In this document: in pieces, positions 42,147-51,732 of the stretch
How positions within the stretch are numbered: the first letter of the stretch is position 1
How the letters are laid out: each line of letters starts with the position of its first letter
Assembly (NCBI GenBank): GCA_903902325.1
Contig: CAIUUO010000050.1
Coordinates: 1-64,000, forward strand
Origin: an uncultured Bacteroidia bacterium
GTDB lineage: Bacteria > Bacteroidota > Bacteroidia > Bacteroidales > Prolixibacteraceae
Direction of reading: 5' to 3'
DNA: 64,000 nucleotides
The notes under the pieces: generated by a model
Told to the model about the DNA's origin: nothing
Databases searched by the model: none
The model's input: the letters and a program-made list of their open reading frames with translations, nothing else
Translations under genes and position numbers: made by a program

Positions 42147-42195
42147 CTTCTTATGTAATCAAACACTATTTGGAAATACAATTGAAATCTCCCGA

Positions 42196-43932
42196 TTATT
42201 CGCTTTTCACTTTTATTTTTTCACTGGTATTCCACGGCCATGGCTTTGCCTTCGTCCGCAGCGCTTCGGCTTCCCATTTGGCTGCCATCTCCTTTACTCT
42301 TTCAGGAAATCTGGCGGCAAGGTCATTAGTTTCAGAAGGATCCTTGTCAAGATCATACAGTTCCCAGACATTTTCGTCTGCAGGAGTGAATCTTTTCTGA
42401 TTCTTCACCCTGGCAACCAATTTCCAGTCTCCGATCCTGATGGCGCGGTTGGCAGAATGTTCCCAGAAAAGGAATTCCCGTTTTGTATTCTGGTTTTTCA
42501 GGGCAGGGATCAGGCTGATACCTTCCAGCGGCTGAATGGCATTGTTGTCGAAAATGGTCGGGTATTGTACACCTGTTATTTCGAGACAAGTTGGAACAAT
42601 GTCGATTAAGTGTGATAGCTGCCTGGTAATCAATCCTTTTTTGACAATACCCTCCGGCCAGTGCACAATAAGTGGTGATGCAATACCACCCTGATGAACA
42701 TACTGTTTGTACATTCTGTAAGGAGTGTTGCTAACGTTCGCCCATTCCGGACCATAAGCCATCCATGCATTGGCATCACCGGCCATGACTCCCCGTCCGC
42801 TGCGAACAAAGCGTCCGTCACGGGTGTATATTGGCTTTTTGCTCAAATTGATTGAATCATACGAAGTTGGCTTCAGCACCAATTGGTCTGCCGTAGGAGG
42901 GATTTCAGGCTGATCAGATCCCTGAGGTTCGGCGCAACCGCCATTGTCCTGCATGAAGAAAATGACAGTGTTATCCAGTTCGCCTTTCTCCTCCAAAGCA
43001 GAGATGATTCGGCCAATACCCTGATCCATCACATCGATCATAGCCGCATAAACCTGCATACGTCGTACCTGCCAGGCTTTCAAGGGTTCATCTTTCCATG
43101 CAGGGACCTCTACACTCCTTTTTGAAAGGACGCAATTGTTGCTGATGATCCCCAGTTTCTTTAACTTGTTGAAGCGCAATACGCGAAGTGAATCCCATCC
43201 GATATCATATTTGCCTTTGTATTTTGCCACCTCTTTTTCAGGGGCATGCAATGGCCAGTGTGCAGCGGTATAGGCAACGTAAAAAAAGAATGGTTTATCC
43301 TTTGGGTGCTGTCGGATAAATTTCACGGTAGTATCGCTGATGGCATCCGTGTAATAGAAATTTTTGCCCGGTGGAACAAAAGTATTGTTACTGATCAAAG
43401 TACCAGGATCATAATAGCTTCCGGAGCCGTTTAGGGTACCGAAATACCTGTCGAATCCCCGCTGCAATGGCCAGTTCTCTTTGTTCCCTTTTGGAGAAAT
43501 GTCCTTGGCAATGTGCCATTTACCTGTCATATAAGTTGCATATCCTGCCTTTTTCAGGATATGGGCAAGGGTGACGGAGTTTTTGCTCAAATCGTCGCCA
43601 TACCCAGGCTCCGTATAATTTTCAGAGGCCAGATTGCCCATATTGGCCTCATGAGGGTAAAGGCCGGTCAAAAGGGACGCCCGGCTCGGACTGCACCTGG
43701 CGGTATTGTAAAACTGGGTGAAACGTATCCCGTTGTTAGCCAGCCTGTCGAGGTTTGGCGTTTTGATTTCCGAGCCGAAACAACCAATGTCTGAGTAACC
43801 CATGTCATCGCTTAAAATTACAAGGATATTGGGTTTCTTCAGATCAGCTCGACTGCTTTGTGAAAAGAGAGCTGAAGGCATTGCAGTAAGGAGGATCAGG
43901 TTTGCTGCTCTTGGTAAATAGAAAGATTTCAT
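42196..43932 (-). CDS. S1-family sulfatase, Cys-type (CSPSR)
   Basis: A secreted sulfatase of 578 residues (signal peptide 1-26). The formylglycine motif is CSPSRASLLTG, Cys80. The metal site includes ILVILSDDMGYSDIGCFG near 37-54 and later FFMQDNGGCAEPQG; the C-terminus has the S1 beta-hairpin ending KPWPW. S1 sulfatases hydrolyse sulfate esters after Cys is converted to formylglycine by an anaerobic sulfatase-maturing enzyme, not present in this window. The last residues (KIKVKSE) are encoded in a GTGAAAA heptamer word. The neighbour upstream is another sulfatase 17 bp away. Confidence 0.9.
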   Translation of the reverse strand: MKSFYLPRAANLILLTAMPSALFSQSSRADLKKPNILVILSDDMGYSDIGCFGSEIKTPNLDRLANNGIRFTQFYNTARCSPSRASLLTGLYPHEANMGNLASENYTEPGYGDDLSKNSVTLAHILKKAGYATYMTGKWHIAKDISPKGNKENWPLQRGFDRYFGTLNGSGSYYDPGTLISNNTFVPPGKNFYYTDAISDTTVKFIRQHPKDKPFFFYVAYTAAHWPLHAPEKEVAKYKGKYDIGWDSLRVLRFNKLKKLGIISNNCVLSKRSVEVPAWKDEPLKAWQVRRMQVYAAMIDVMDQGIGRIISALEEKGELDNTVIFFMQDNGGCAEPQGSDQPEIPPTADQLVLKPTSYDSINLSKKPIYTRDGRFVRSGRGVMAGDANAWMAYGPEWANVSNTPYRMYKQYVHQGGIASPLIVHWPEGIVKKGLITRQLSHLIDIVPTCLEITGVQYPTIFDNNAIQPLEGISLIPALKNQNTKREFLFWEHSANRAIRIGDWKLVARVKNQKRFTPADENVWELYDLDKDPSETNDLAARFPERVKEMAAKWEAEALRTKAKPWPWNTSEKIKVKSE

Positions 43933-43949
43933 GGCAGATTATTTCGTAT

Positions 43950-45338
43950 TCATTCTTCTTTTTGTTTCGCTTTTTTGGCTTTCTTCTTCAGTTGATTGGC
44001 AGCCTTGTTGGCATGACGACCGGTGCCATCGCCCTGGTCAATGTACCCGCCCTTCGGGTTTAAGCGGTCGAGTTCTGTCTGCAGACTTTTGCGTGCGGCG
44101 ATTGCAGCCTCGTTTTTCGTATCGGCAGCGACGGCAATCTCTTCGAAAGGAGCCTTGCTCATGTCATATAGTTCACCGGATTCATTGAGTTTCCATCCCG
44201 CATTACGCACCCAGTAATTGTTGGCAAGTTGCACAAATACTGAGTTTCTTGGGTTTCCTTTTTGGCCGTGGATTTGGGCATTAAAGCTTTGACCATCAAG
44301 AATAGCCTCTTTTGGCAGGGTCGCTCCCGTAATTTCAGCAAAAGTTGGAAGAAAATCTGTTTCACTGATCAGATCATCAGAAACCTTTCCTTTAGGTGTG
44401 ACGCCAGGCCAGTAAATGATCAGCGGCTCAAGACTTCCGCCTTCAAGCATCGATCCTTTTTGTCCGCTTAACCGGCGTCCACCGATCGTAGCCCTATCCG
44501 ATTTGCCTCCGGCAGTTCCGTTGTCGCTAAAGAAAATCAGGATGGTATTGTCGCTTAGTTTGAGGCGGTCGAGTTCTTTCCGGAGGGCGCCTACAAGCTT
44601 GTCCATATAAACGATATTGTCGTCATAGAAGTCGGTAGTAGTCGGTTTGCTGTCGGGAGTTCTCATAATTTCCCCATGAACATGCGACATGGAATAGTAG
44701 GCGAAGAACTGGTTGTTTTTGTTTTTTGTCAGGAAATCGACCATCTTCTGATGCATCACATCCGGCATATACTCGTTCTCTTTCAGGATAAAGTCCGTAC
44801 CATTGACCCTGTAATTCTGTTTTTTTCCGGGCTCCGTCCAGTAAACGCCGCTTCCAAAGAACCGCAGGTATTCATCAAAGCTGAAGTCAGATGGATCATC
44901 CGGTAATTGCCCCCATTTGCCGATACACGTGGAAACATATCCAGCAGGTTTAATGTAATAAGGGATCGCCTTCTCGGCTTTGGTAAAGACGCTGGAGCAG
45001 GCATCCTGGTTTGTAGCCCCGGTGCGGAACACATACCGTCCGGTAAGGAGGGTTGCACGCGACGGGCCACACAGTGGTGTGGCATAGGCATGCGTGAAAC
45101 GGAGTCCCTGACTCGCCAGTTTATCGATATTGGGCGTTTTGTAATGATCAGACCCGTTACAGCCAATTTCGGCATAACCCAGATCATCGGCCAGAATAAA
45201 GATGATGTTTGGCTTCTTCTGTTGGGTTTTTTGTGCATCAGCGAGGGTAGAGTTCATCATTGCCCCTATCATTGGCAGGGTAAGCATACCAACTGTTTTA
45301 ATGTTGGCAAGTCTCGGGAAAGTCTTTAAAAGATTCAT
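43950..45338 (-). CDS. S1-family sulfatase, Cys-type (CGPSR)
   Basis: A 462-residue sulfatase with a signal peptide or hydrophobic N-terminus (about 1-36). The modification site is CGPSRATLLTG (Cys90). Other S1 features are IIFILADDLGYAEIGCNG, a HVHGEIM segment and FFSDNGTAGGKSDRA. The C-terminus has an unusual Lys-rich tail (QLKKKAKKAKQKEE), which could bind acidic polysaccharide or the membrane surface. It is 11 bp after the propeller-PL38 fusion gene's downstream partner and shares its operon. Sulfate position and sugar specificity are unknown. Confidence 0.9.
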   Translation of the reverse strand: MNLLKTFPRLANIKTVGMLTLPMIGAMMNSTLADAQKTQQKKPNIIFILADDLGYAEIGCNGSDHYKTPNIDKLASQGLRFTHAYATPLCGPSRATLLTGRYVFRTGATNQDACSSVFTKAEKAIPYYIKPAGYVSTCIGKWGQLPDDPSDFSFDEYLRFFGSGVYWTEPGKKQNYRVNGTDFILKENEYMPDVMHQKMVDFLTKNKNNQFFAYYSMSHVHGEIMRTPDSKPTTTDFYDDNIVYMDKLVGALRKELDRLKLSDNTILIFFSDNGTAGGKSDRATIGGRRLSGQKGSMLEGGSLEPLIIYWPGVTPKGKVSDDLISETDFLPTFAEITGATLPKEAILDGQSFNAQIHGQKGNPRNSVFVQLANNYWVRNAGWKLNESGELYDMSKAPFEEIAVAADTKNEAAIAARKSLQTELDRLNPKGGYIDQGDGTGRHANKAANQLKKKAKKAKQKEE

Positions 45339-45350
45339 GATTCAGGAGTT

Positions 45351-47504
45351 TTATTTATTGTTTTTTATATTTATCCAAAGCAAGGGGTTTTTCAGCATCA
45401 TTGAAATTGCGCTTTCATCACTATTGTTTTTCTCTTTTAGTGATTTCCACAAGTCAATCCAGGCAGGATTGCTTCCTGCAATCGCTGCGAAAATCATAAA
45501 TTGCCTGGCTTCGGGTTGATCGTTCCAATGGTCCACATCCTCACCTCCGGTCCATTTCTTTTTGTCCAGGAGGAATGAGAGCATATAATCGAGACCTTTC
45601 CAGATGCCACGCCCGTCGGGCAGTACATAATTCCAGTCATTGAAGTTTTTATCATCAAGGATCCAAAGTAAGGAGGCCGTTGCATCCAGATTGAACAAGG
45701 AATAGGAATAGGGTTTGGTCCTGGCCAGTTCTTCCGGATAGCTTCCGTTTGACGCCATCTGGTTGGGCAGCAATATTTTCATGTAATGGTCGCGGCACAT
45801 CCGCAGGACCTTTTCATCCCCGGTTAATCGGGCATAGGAGGCGACCTGTGCATGCCACCAGGTACCATGGTTATTCCTGGCGTTCATCTCATCAAGACCA
45901 TAGGAATGTGTAGTAAGCCAGGAGACAAATTTTCCAAACCATTCTTTTATGGCTGCAATGTCTTTGGCAGATACGGCCGGGGATTTCTGCAGAATCATCA
46001 CGGATTGCGCAACATCCATTAATTGTCCTGCATCGATGATCCCGGTTCCGCGACCGGTATTTACACCGCGGATTGCCTGCGCATACAGCATATTGGGGTT
46101 CATCATGGTAGTTGTATCAACCAGCCAGGCCATCAGATGTTCCATCGCAGCATTGGCATATTTTTGATTTCCGGTTAAAAGCCAGGCGGATGTCTCTGTT
46201 CCGACAATCCATGAGAAATTGCGGAGATCCTTGTCGTGATCCTGGAACCGGCCGGGAAACCTCAGCCCGTCATGCCGGATAAATTTTCCGTTTGGATTGG
46301 CAGGGTCAGGCCACCAATACGGACCTTCCGAGTAAAAATCGTGCCTGCCGCCTGCACTTCTGGGGCATGAAGTGGCTGTTACTGTTCGTGGTTTTACATT
46401 TAATAATTTTTGGGCTCTTTGGATGATTCCTTCCTTCTCCATTGCTTCTACCTGCCTGACTATCGAATCCGAAACGGAGATTCCATTGGTTTTACTGCCA
46501 GTTTGATTGATTTTAACTTCCGCGATGCCAATGCCAAGTTCTCCTGCAATGGAATATAGAAGATATATTTTTCCCTGGTCTTCGAAGATGGCAGGATCCC
46601 TGAGTTCACGGACCGATTTTTTGGAGGCTCCTTCAACTGATTTTACAATTGGATTGTTGACGCCCTCATAATCGTATTGAGGTTCCAGTAGCGAAACTGG
46701 CGTCGAAGCTTCCCAGTTTTGCCAGTCTTTGGTTAGATGGATTTTTGAATAGAGGATGTGTTCAGGTGCATCTCCGATTCTGGAATAGAAGATATACATG
46801 AACTCCCCTTTTTGAAGCAGGGCCAGATGTCGCAAGTGGTACGATCCGTTGGGATCATTAACCAGACGATAGGGGTTGGGTCCCTGTTCAAATTTTGTCT
46901 TCCCATCGTCAGACCTGTACAATCCTTTCTTCGACATGGCGTAAAACTGATTGTCCCATTTGAAGACCCTGAAATAGGATTCGCCGAGTATTTCATGCTC
47001 AGGAAGAAAGTCAATCCCATTTTTAGAGGTAGCCCGAAGAGTCACCTGGGGGGTTTCTACGCCATCTGCTGTTTTCCCTGCCGAGATGTGGAAATACATC
47101 ACCAACTCCTTTTTTTCGGGATCAATCAAAAGATCGGGAGATGCGATATGTTTGACAGCCAACTTATTGATGCCATCATCGAAAATGCAATCTTCCCTTT
47201 TCAGGGTTCCCTTTTCATAAATTTTCCAGGGACCTTCAGGATGATCAGCATAAGCCAGACGGATGTATTTCCCCTGGTGGTGGGCAAAATAGAGGTAATA
47301 TTTCCCCAACGGAGACTGGATCCAGTCGGGTACTTTGATCATTGAAGGGCCATTGATGTTATCTCCATCCCCGGAAGGAAGCATTCCGGGTGTAATGATT
47401 GGATTTACTTTCAGCCGGAGTGCTTCAAACCCCTGTGAATAACCGAATGATGCGGTTAAAATGAATAGTGCAAGAAATGCTGCTTGTTTGTAAAATTTAA
47501 TCAT
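45351..47504 (-). CDS. Propeller (GH43-like) - PL38-like lyase fusion
   Basis: A secreted two-domain enzyme of 717 residues. Signal peptide 1-23. Residues about 25-330 form a five-bladed beta-propeller-like domain (PSMIKVPDWIQSPLGKYYLYFAHHQGKYIRLAY, ISPDLLIDPEKKELVMYFH, RELRDPAIFEDQGKIYLLYSIAG) similar to GH43/GH117-type hydrolases. Residues about 350-700 are an alginate_lyase/PL38-like domain with PRSAGGRHDFYSEGPYWWPD, MNPNMLYAQAIRGVNTGRGT, MNARNNHGTWW and RTKPYSYSLFN, closely paralogous to the gene at 21684-22880. The active residues of the lyase half look intact. Whether the propeller is catalytic is unclear. Confidence 0.85.
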   Translation of the reverse strand: MIKFYKQAAFLALFILTASFGYSQGFEALRLKVNPIITPGMLPSGDGDNINGPSMIKVPDWIQSPLGKYYLYFAHHQGKYIRLAYADHPEGPWKIYEKGTLKREDCIFDDGINKLAVKHIASPDLLIDPEKKELVMYFHISAGKTADGVETPQVTLRATSKNGIDFLPEHEILGESYFRVFKWDNQFYAMSKKGLYRSDDGKTKFEQGPNPYRLVNDPNGSYHLRHLALLQKGEFMYIFYSRIGDAPEHILYSKIHLTKDWQNWEASTPVSLLEPQYDYEGVNNPIVKSVEGASKKSVRELRDPAIFEDQGKIYLLYSIAGELGIGIAEVKINQTGSKTNGISVSDSIVRQVEAMEKEGIIQRAQKLLNVKPRTVTATSCPRSAGGRHDFYSEGPYWWPDPANPNGKFIRHDGLRFPGRFQDHDKDLRNFSWIVGTETSAWLLTGNQKYANAAMEHLMAWLVDTTTMMNPNMLYAQAIRGVNTGRGTGIIDAGQLMDVAQSVMILQKSPAVSAKDIAAIKEWFGKFVSWLTTHSYGLDEMNARNNHGTWWHAQVASYARLTGDEKVLRMCRDHYMKILLPNQMASNGSYPEELARTKPYSYSLFNLDATASLLWILDDKNFNDWNYVLPDGRGIWKGLDYMLSFLLDKKKWTGGEDVDHWNDQPEARQFMIFAAIAGSNPAWIDLWKSLKEKNNSDESAISMMLKNPLLWINIKNNK

Positions 47505-47519
47505 AGTCGTTTGTACACA

Positions 47520-49139
47520 CTATTTAACTGAAAATTTTTTGTACTGCGAATTCAAAAAATTGACCATTTTGCTGTTTAATTCTTTTGCAATGGAAGCATA
47601 TTCTTTTTCGTTCACAACACTGACCGTCTCATTGGGGTCTTTTACATAATCGTACAGTTCAGTGGCTACTATCAGGTCCTCACTGAACGGTTTGTAACTC
47701 CGGAAACTGTCCTTCATCCAGATGGTATAGCGATATTTCCCGGTTCTGAGCGAATATCCCATGTACTGTCCATCAGACCATCCCAGCCTTTCCGTATCCA
47801 GTTTGTCAAGGGTACGCGGATATTGGCTGATTGAAAAGTCCTTGACGGTTGCTTTTGGATTCTTCATCACTGAAACCAAACTTTTCCCATCCAGGTGCGA
47901 TGGAATTGCGATGCCTGAGAGATCACACAACGTTGGGAATATATCAATGAATTCGGATGGCGATTTTGTTTTTGACGGATTGATTCCGGGGGAAGAGATG
48001 ATCAGCGGTGCATGGGTCGCCTGTTCAAAGTTGGTGTGTTTGCACCACAGGTTGTGGTCGCCCAGATGCCAGCCATGGTCGCCCCAAAGTATAACGATCG
48101 TGTTTTTGGATAATCCAAGTGAATCGAGCGTATTTAGGAGGATTCCAACCTGGGCATCAGTGTACGATGTCGCTGCATAATAGCCGTGTATCAGCTCCTT
48201 TTGCTTGTCAATCGGCATATCCAGCCCGACTTTCTGATCGGAAAAGGATGAAATTTCGGGTATGTCAGAATAGGCGTACAATTCTGCTGCGGTATGGTAG
48301 GCCATGTCCGGACTGTTTTTGGCTTTTTGCTGGAAAGGTGCCAGTGGCATCTTGTCCCTCTGGTATAGATCCCAGTATTTTTTTGGTGCAACGAAAGGTA
48401 AATGGGGCTTTGTCAGTCCAACTCCAAAGAAAAACGGGCGGCCATCTTTTGCAAGTTTTGCGAGTATTTCTTTGGCATGGACAGTGTTGGCACCATCAAT
48501 ATAGGCATTGTCCGGAACATCCACACATTCGACGGATGGCTTTATATATTTGTCAACAAATGCTGTAAGATCCTTACCCGTCAATCCTTTAGCCTGGCCT
48601 TCCTTAGTGTATTTGACGATCAGAGCCTTTGTTTCGGGTTTTTGGTACTGACCTTCGGGCTTTCCGGTGGAAGCCGGATAATATTTATCGGATTTTTTGA
48701 AATATGGAATGCTCCAGGATGGTTTGTCGAAGTCGTCGTCCACGCAGCGTGAATCGAAAATTTTACCAATTCCCGCAGTCTGGTATCCATTCGAAATAAA
48801 GTATTGTGGTAGAGAGAGAATATCCGGATTGACATCGCGCATCTTTGTTTTCAGGTCCCAGACACGGGTATAGTCGGGGCGCATCCCGGTCATCAGGCTG
48901 GCGCGTGTCGGTCCGCAGACTGCCTGTTGACAGTAGTTTTGCAGGAAGACTGTCCCATGTGAAGCAAGCTTGTCGATGTTGGGACTTTTAACTAGTTTAT
49001 CTCCATAACAACCCAGTACCGGTTTTAAATCGTCCACCGCAATGAAAAGAACATTCATTTTCTTTTCCTGAGCGGAGAGCTGAGTCAAGGTCAATCCGAC
49101 CTGCGCTAAAATGCCTATTGACGTCAATAAATTTTTCAT
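47520..49139 (-). CDS. Iduronate-2-sulfatase-like S1 sulfatase (CGPTR)
   Basis: A 539-residue secreted sulfatase (signal peptide about 1-23). Cys75 in CGPTRASLMTG is the formylglycine site, with VLFIAVDDLKPVLGCYG near 30-46 and WGDHGWHLGDHNLWCKHT later. The length and motifs match the iduronate-2-sulfatase-like branch (S1_7), which removes 2-O-sulfate from uronic acids and related sugars. Sulfated uronates in the substrate would fit the lyases and CE15 esterase, though 6-O or rhamnose-sulfatase activity cannot be excluded. A paralogue is at 56580-58169. Confidence 0.85.
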   Translation of the reverse strand: MKNLLTSIGILAQVGLTLTQLSAQEKKMNVLFIAVDDLKPVLGCYGDKLVKSPNIDKLASHGTVFLQNYCQQAVCGPTRASLMTGMRPDYTRVWDLKTKMRDVNPDILSLPQYFISNGYQTAGIGKIFDSRCVDDDFDKPSWSIPYFKKSDKYYPASTGKPEGQYQKPETKALIVKYTKEGQAKGLTGKDLTAFVDKYIKPSVECVDVPDNAYIDGANTVHAKEILAKLAKDGRPFFFGVGLTKPHLPFVAPKKYWDLYQRDKMPLAPFQQKAKNSPDMAYHTAAELYAYSDIPEISSFSDQKVGLDMPIDKQKELIHGYYAATSYTDAQVGILLNTLDSLGLSKNTIVILWGDHGWHLGDHNLWCKHTNFEQATHAPLIISSPGINPSKTKSPSEFIDIFPTLCDLSGIAIPSHLDGKSLVSVMKNPKATVKDFSISQYPRTLDKLDTERLGWSDGQYMGYSLRTGKYRYTIWMKDSFRSYKPFSEDLIVATELYDYVKDPNETVSVVNEKEYASIAKELNSKMVNFLNSQYKKFSVK

Positions 49140-49154
49140 GCAATGCTAATTATA

Positions 49155-50165
49155 CTAATTCAACTCTTTTATTTTATTCTGGATGCCTTTCAGATCGGCG
49201 TTCTTATCTGCCGGGTAGGAGTAATTAAAAAGATACCAGTATTCTGTAAATGAAACCTCTTTCCCTGGAGCAATTGTTTCCATCGGACCGATGGGTTCAA
49301 TTTCGCACATCAGTTCCTTGTAAAAAACGCAGGCTGTACTTGCTGCAATTTCGCCATAATTTCTAAGCGGAAACACCGGGTATTTTTTAACGAAAAGCTG
49401 ATTGTCCCTTGTGATATATGCCAACCAACCTGCATAGCTATCCGTTACAATTTTAGGTTGTGATGGTATTCCGGTTACTTCAAGGATTCCCTCCCTGATC
49501 CGGATATTTACCTCCTTTTCAGGGATAAAATTAAGTGTTCTTCCCGGTCCATAGATTAAATAGCCCAACGGATATCTGCTTTCAGGATTAAGTGGCGACA
49601 ATGAAATACCGTTTCCTTTAACGAAGGTACGGCTCCAGTGGCAATATTTTTTCATTGATTTACTTGTATTCCTGATGGTCTGGGTAAATTCGAGACGACT
49701 GCCGTTTTTGGCAAGTTTGAATTTTCGTTTCAGTTGAACACCGGTGGCTGTATCTTCCTGACTGATCATTTCTGCTTCCCGCTCACCTGTTACACGGGCA
49801 TCCCACTTCCCCAGAAAAAGTGCCGGATGCGCTGGAATGGTTCTCTCAGGTCCGATATCTGACCTTCCGCCGGAAGGATGGATGAACTTTCCGGGTTCAT
49901 ATACATTACCATCCTGTGCATCATCTACATACAATACATTTTTGCCATTGAGTTCATATGCAAGAACTCTTCCGCCCAAATTAGGTTCCAACACGACCCG
50001 AACCGAATCATTGGACAATTCGATTGAGCCGGGATATTGTCGTTCGGTAATTATCCTTGATCCTTGAGACTGAGCTATGCTCCGGTTGCAAAGAAATGCC
50101 AGGACGATCATTATCACCAGATGAATGTTTTTTCTATGGAGGAGTATTGTTTGCAATTCAGACAA
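49155..50165 (-). CDS. Secreted DUF4380-like beta-sandwich protein
   Basis: A 336-residue exported protein with a DUF4380-type galactose-mutarotase-like fold: GSIELSNDSVRVVLEPNLGGRVLAYEL, TGVQLKRKFKLAKNGSRLEFTQTIRN and GSGPMETIAPGKEVSFTEYWYL are family blocks. Start uncertain: the frame begins with TTG at 50165, directly after the preceding stop (TAA-TTG), so translation is probably coupled; the hydrophobic N-terminus (HLVIMIVLAFLCNRSIAQ) fits a signal peptide. DUF4380 proteins occur in many glycan loci but have no confirmed activity; ligand binding or epimerisation is possible. Confidence 0.75.
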   Translation of the reverse strand: MSELQTILLHRKNIHLVIMIVLAFLCNRSIAQSQGSRIITERQYPGSIELSNDSVRVVLEPNLGGRVLAYELNGKNVLYVDDAQDGNVYEPGKFIHPSGGRSDIGPERTIPAHPALFLGKWDARVTGEREAEMISQEDTATGVQLKRKFKLAKNGSRLEFTQTIRNTSKSMKKYCHWSRTFVKGNGISLSPLNPESRYPLGYLIYGPGRTLNFIPEKEVNIRIREGILEVTGIPSQPKIVTDSYAGWLAYITRDNQLFVKKYPVFPLRNYGEIAASTACVFYKELMCEIEPIGPMETIAPGKEVSFTEYWYLFNYSYPADKNADLKGIQNKIKELN

Positions 50166-51674
50166 TTATTGAGATTGTTGGATAAATTCGCTGATAGTTG
50201 GCTTTCCTTTCAGGTAACCAAGTGATTCAAGAAAAAGATCAGTTTGATTGACAGTTTCACTGAAATATCGGCTCCCCTCTTTGGTTGCATCATGGTAGTT
50301 GAAAAATCCATGTTTTTGACCTTCATACAAAAACAGATCGCAACGGCAACCTGCCTCCTCCATTTTTTGTTTGTAGCGCCTTGCCGTCTCGACGGGGACC
50401 AAATCATCTTTGGTACCCAGAAAGACGATGGTTGGTGGGGTTCCTTTCCGGATGTTGTGAAAGGGTGATATTTCAGGATATCTTTCACCGATTCTGTCGT
50501 AACCGTACCCGGAAGGTCCGTTGTCGAATACCGGGTTGAACAATACGAGTGCATTGGGCAGGCAGCTAACTTTCAGGTTGTCATTGGCATCATTGAGACC
50601 TGGGATCGTCGCAGTCCCTGCGGCAAGATGACCCCCTGCAGAACCTCCTGAGGCTACAATTTTAGCGGTGTCGATGTGCAAAAGTGCCGCATTCCCGCGC
50701 AGGTATCTGATGACAGATTTCGCATCAGCCACTGCATCAAAAGGGGTCGTCTGATGACGGCTTTTTACCCGGTAATCGGCTAATGCGGTTATTATTCCGC
50801 GTGTAGAGAAATAATTGGCATGCGTTTCGAATTGCGAAACCTTGCCTGTATTCCAACCCCCTCCGAAGAAAAAAACGATTAGCGGATAACTGATTTTGTT
50901 GTTGAAATCAGTAGGATTCTTCACATATAACTTCAAAGCAATGGTGTCGATCTGCTTGTAGGTATACTCCCGAAATCCTGGTAAGAGTTGAGCTTGAACG
51001 GGAAGTTTAAATTCTATCACCACGTTGAAAAGAGGGGTGTCCTTGCTTAAATTCTTTACAACATGCACCATTGGTTCGGCAAATTTGACCGTATTAGGAA
51101 CCTGGATTCCTCCTCCCGGAGTTCCGTTGGGTTTGGTTCTTGGGTCAGTTAGCTGTACGTTGTTGAGACGCACAACCAACCGTTGGGCATGGCTGTGCAA
51201 TTCACGTGTATCGCCAGGGGCAAGTCTTTCTTCGAATACACGGATCTGGTCATCTTCATACACGATTTTGTTTTTTAATGGCTCGATCCATTTATCAGGT
51301 GATTTAAGCGGAGGATGGTTGGTCTTGAAAGCTACTTCAAAGTAAGCCCCGTCGGGTGTGCTATAGGATTCGCCTGACAGAAAGGCTGCCACATTTCCCC
51401 GTTCCAACCTGATAATCCCCTTACTGCTTTGGATTGTCAATTTGCCAAGTGCGACGATGACCCTGGTTCCAAAACCCGGTGTCAGGGCATTGTGGCAGGC
51501 GGCAGAATTGAACATGACCTTTACGTAATCGTTTTCTAAGGCCACCGAATCCTGAGGATTCATCACACTTTTTGCCTTTGCCCCGAACACGGAATGACCG
51601 GATTCAGGCTCATTTGAAAATGTAATTCCAAAGGAAAATACTGAGATTATCAGGAAGAAATAGAGAGATTTCAC
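50166..51674 (-). CDS. Cupin-like / alpha-beta-hydrolase fusion esterase
   Basis: A 502-residue secreted protein with GTG start and signal peptide (MKSLYFFLIISVFSFGITF). Residues about 42-225 form two tandem cupin-like beta-sandwich domains (the second with ERLAPGDTRELHSHAQRLVV). Residues about 240-490 form an esterase-type alpha/beta hydrolase with FFFGGGWNTGK, ASGGSAGGHLAAGT, GTKDDLVP and GQKHGFFN. Fusion to a bicupin is unusual; the cupins may bind sugar acids or serve as a rigid spacer. It is the third esterase in the locus and is followed immediately by the DUF4380 gene. Confidence 0.8.
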   Translation of the reverse strand: MKSLYFFLIISVFSFGITFSNEPESGHSVFGAKAKSVMNPQDSVALENDYVKVMFNSAACHNALTPGFGTRVIVALGKLTIQSSKGIIRLERGNVAAFLSGESYSTPDGAYFEVAFKTNHPPLKSPDKWIEPLKNKIVYEDDQIRVFEERLAPGDTRELHSHAQRLVVRLNNVQLTDPRTKPNGTPGGGIQVPNTVKFAEPMVHVVKNLSKDTPLFNVVIEFKLPVQAQLLPGFREYTYKQIDTIALKLYVKNPTDFNNKISYPLIVFFFGGGWNTGKVSQFETHANYFSTRGIITALADYRVKSRHQTTPFDAVADAKSVIRYLRGNAALLHIDTAKIVASGGSAGGHLAAGTATIPGLNDANDNLKVSCLPNALVLFNPVFDNGPSGYGYDRIGERYPEISPFHNIRKGTPPTIVFLGTKDDLVPVETARRYKQKMEEAGCRCDLFLYEGQKHGFFNYHDATKEGSRYFSETVNQTDLFLESLGYLKGKPTISEFIQQSQ

Positions 51675-51732
51675 TTTTTTTTGTACGTTTTTATCATTCG
51701 AATCCTAAATCCGCTATTCAGATGAAAAAATT

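Noticed and set aside
45351-47504. Two separate genes misjoined by the track
   Set aside because: The frame is continuous, with one signal peptide, no internal stop and no likely second start with ribosome binding site between domains.
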